From NCBI RefSeq assembly GCF_001552785.1, contig NZ_KQ959484.1:1-64000 (forward strand): a stretch of DNA of 64,000 nucleotides, in the 5' to 3' direction. Positions 63,745 through 64,000 of the stretch are shown here, piece by piece. Within the stretch, counting starts at the first letter, position 1; the number at the start of each line of letters is the position of its first letter. The notes below the pieces were generated by a model. That model saw only the letters and a program-made list of their open reading frames with translations. It was not told where the DNA came from and did not search any database. Source of the DNA: Atopobium deltae (GTDB lineage Bacteria > Actinomycetota > Coriobacteriia > Coriobacteriales > Atopobiaceae). The translations under genes and the position numbers were made by a program.

Positions 63745-64000
63745 TTACAGGTGCAAAACGCGGTCTTTAATCTCTTCCGTACGACCCTGGTTCCAGAACT
63801 GCGTACCAATGTAGCCGCAGGTTCGGCGCGCAACATTAAGCTTGCTTTGATCGCGATTGGCGCAGCGTGGGCACTCCCATACCAGCTTACCATCGGCGTC
63901 TTCGACAATCTTGATCTCGCCATCATAGGAGCACTTCTGGCAGTAGTCGCTCTTCGTATTGAGCTCGGCATACATGATGTGATCATAAATGAAACGCATC
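63745..64000 (-). CDS. nrdD: anaerobic ribonucleoside-triphosphate reductase, C-terminal part
   Basis: Only the last 84 or so codons lie in the window; the rest runs past position 64000. The zinc site is CQKC..CPRC, and the glycyl-radical loop is RRTCGYIGTQFWNQGRTEEI. NrdD reduces ribonucleoside triphosphates without oxygen, which supports an anaerobic lifestyle together with nrdG. Confidence 0.95.
   Translation of the reverse strand, partial: MRFIYDHIMYAELNTKSDYCQKCSYDGEIKIVEDADGKLVWECPRCANRDQSKLNVARRTCGYIGTQFWNQGRTEEIKDRVLHL

Overview
This looks like a chromosomal window from an anaerobic, low-to-mid-GC actinobacterium, most likely of the class Coriobacteriia (Atopobium/Olsenella-like). 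The inference rests on the actinobacterial-type block rpsB-tsf-pyrH-frr-uppS-cdsA-dxr-rseP-ispG-proS, on anaerobic nrdD/nrdG, on PPDK with its regulator, on TrmFO, and on a complete mre-PBP2-RodA cluster. No species marker such as 16S rRNA is present, so the assignment is inference.

Layout. 1-2.1 kb: tRNA-Val, dps, a 40-codon membrane-protein gene, a decayed TM2-domain gene, tRNA-Ala and a CAT-anticodon tRNA. 2.1-12.9 kb (minus): a translation, MEP-isoprenoid and phospholipid operon that starts at the rpsB promoter. 13-19.7 kb (minus): Xer-type recombinase, trmFO, dprA, comM, yraN and rnhB, a DNA-processing and competence-related cluster. 19.8-22.4 kb: a decay zone with two disrupted loci (one DUF4230-like) around an intact Sel1-repeat gene. 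22.5-25.4 kb: rplS, a DUF6273 protein and dgt. 25.4-32.6 kb: ppdK, its regulatory kinase/phosphatase, glyS and glyQ. 32.6-35.9 kb: lepB, trmD, rimM, khpA and rpsP. 36.3-39.7 kb (plus): a two-component system and dinB. 39.7-43.8 kb (minus): rplU-rpmA-obg-nadD-yqeK-rsfS from a clear sigma-70-type promoter. 43.9-52.4 kb: a TPR membrane protein and mreB-mreC-mreD-mrdA-rodA-DUF697, the cell elongation machinery. 52.5-54.5 kb: cyclophilin and a zinc-ribbon membrane protein. 54.8-63 kb (plus): a shikimate/phenylalanine cluster, tyrA remnant-aroB-aroA-aroC-pheA-aroE/aroK fusion, then an EIIB-AroQ fusion. 63-64 kb: nrdG and the 3' end of nrdD.

Two observations stand out. First, the word CGAGAAGNNC (GNNCTTCTCG on the other strand) occurs at a density like that of known DNA uptake sequences. 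I counted about 79 CGAGAAG cores by eye, split evenly between strands, used in several reading frames and also present between genes. dprA and comM lie in the same window. Second, a complete type II dehydroquinase is fused to an N-terminal PTS EIIB-like domain that keeps its phosphorylatable cysteine, next to the other shikimate genes. This suggests, but does not prove, a link between PTS/PEP status and aromatic biosynthesis.

Many genes here have low-complexity N-termini or small duplicated segments (xerC-like, rnhB, rimM, yqeK, khpA, lepB), and pyrH and ppdK each have their 3' coding end copied just beyond the stop codon.
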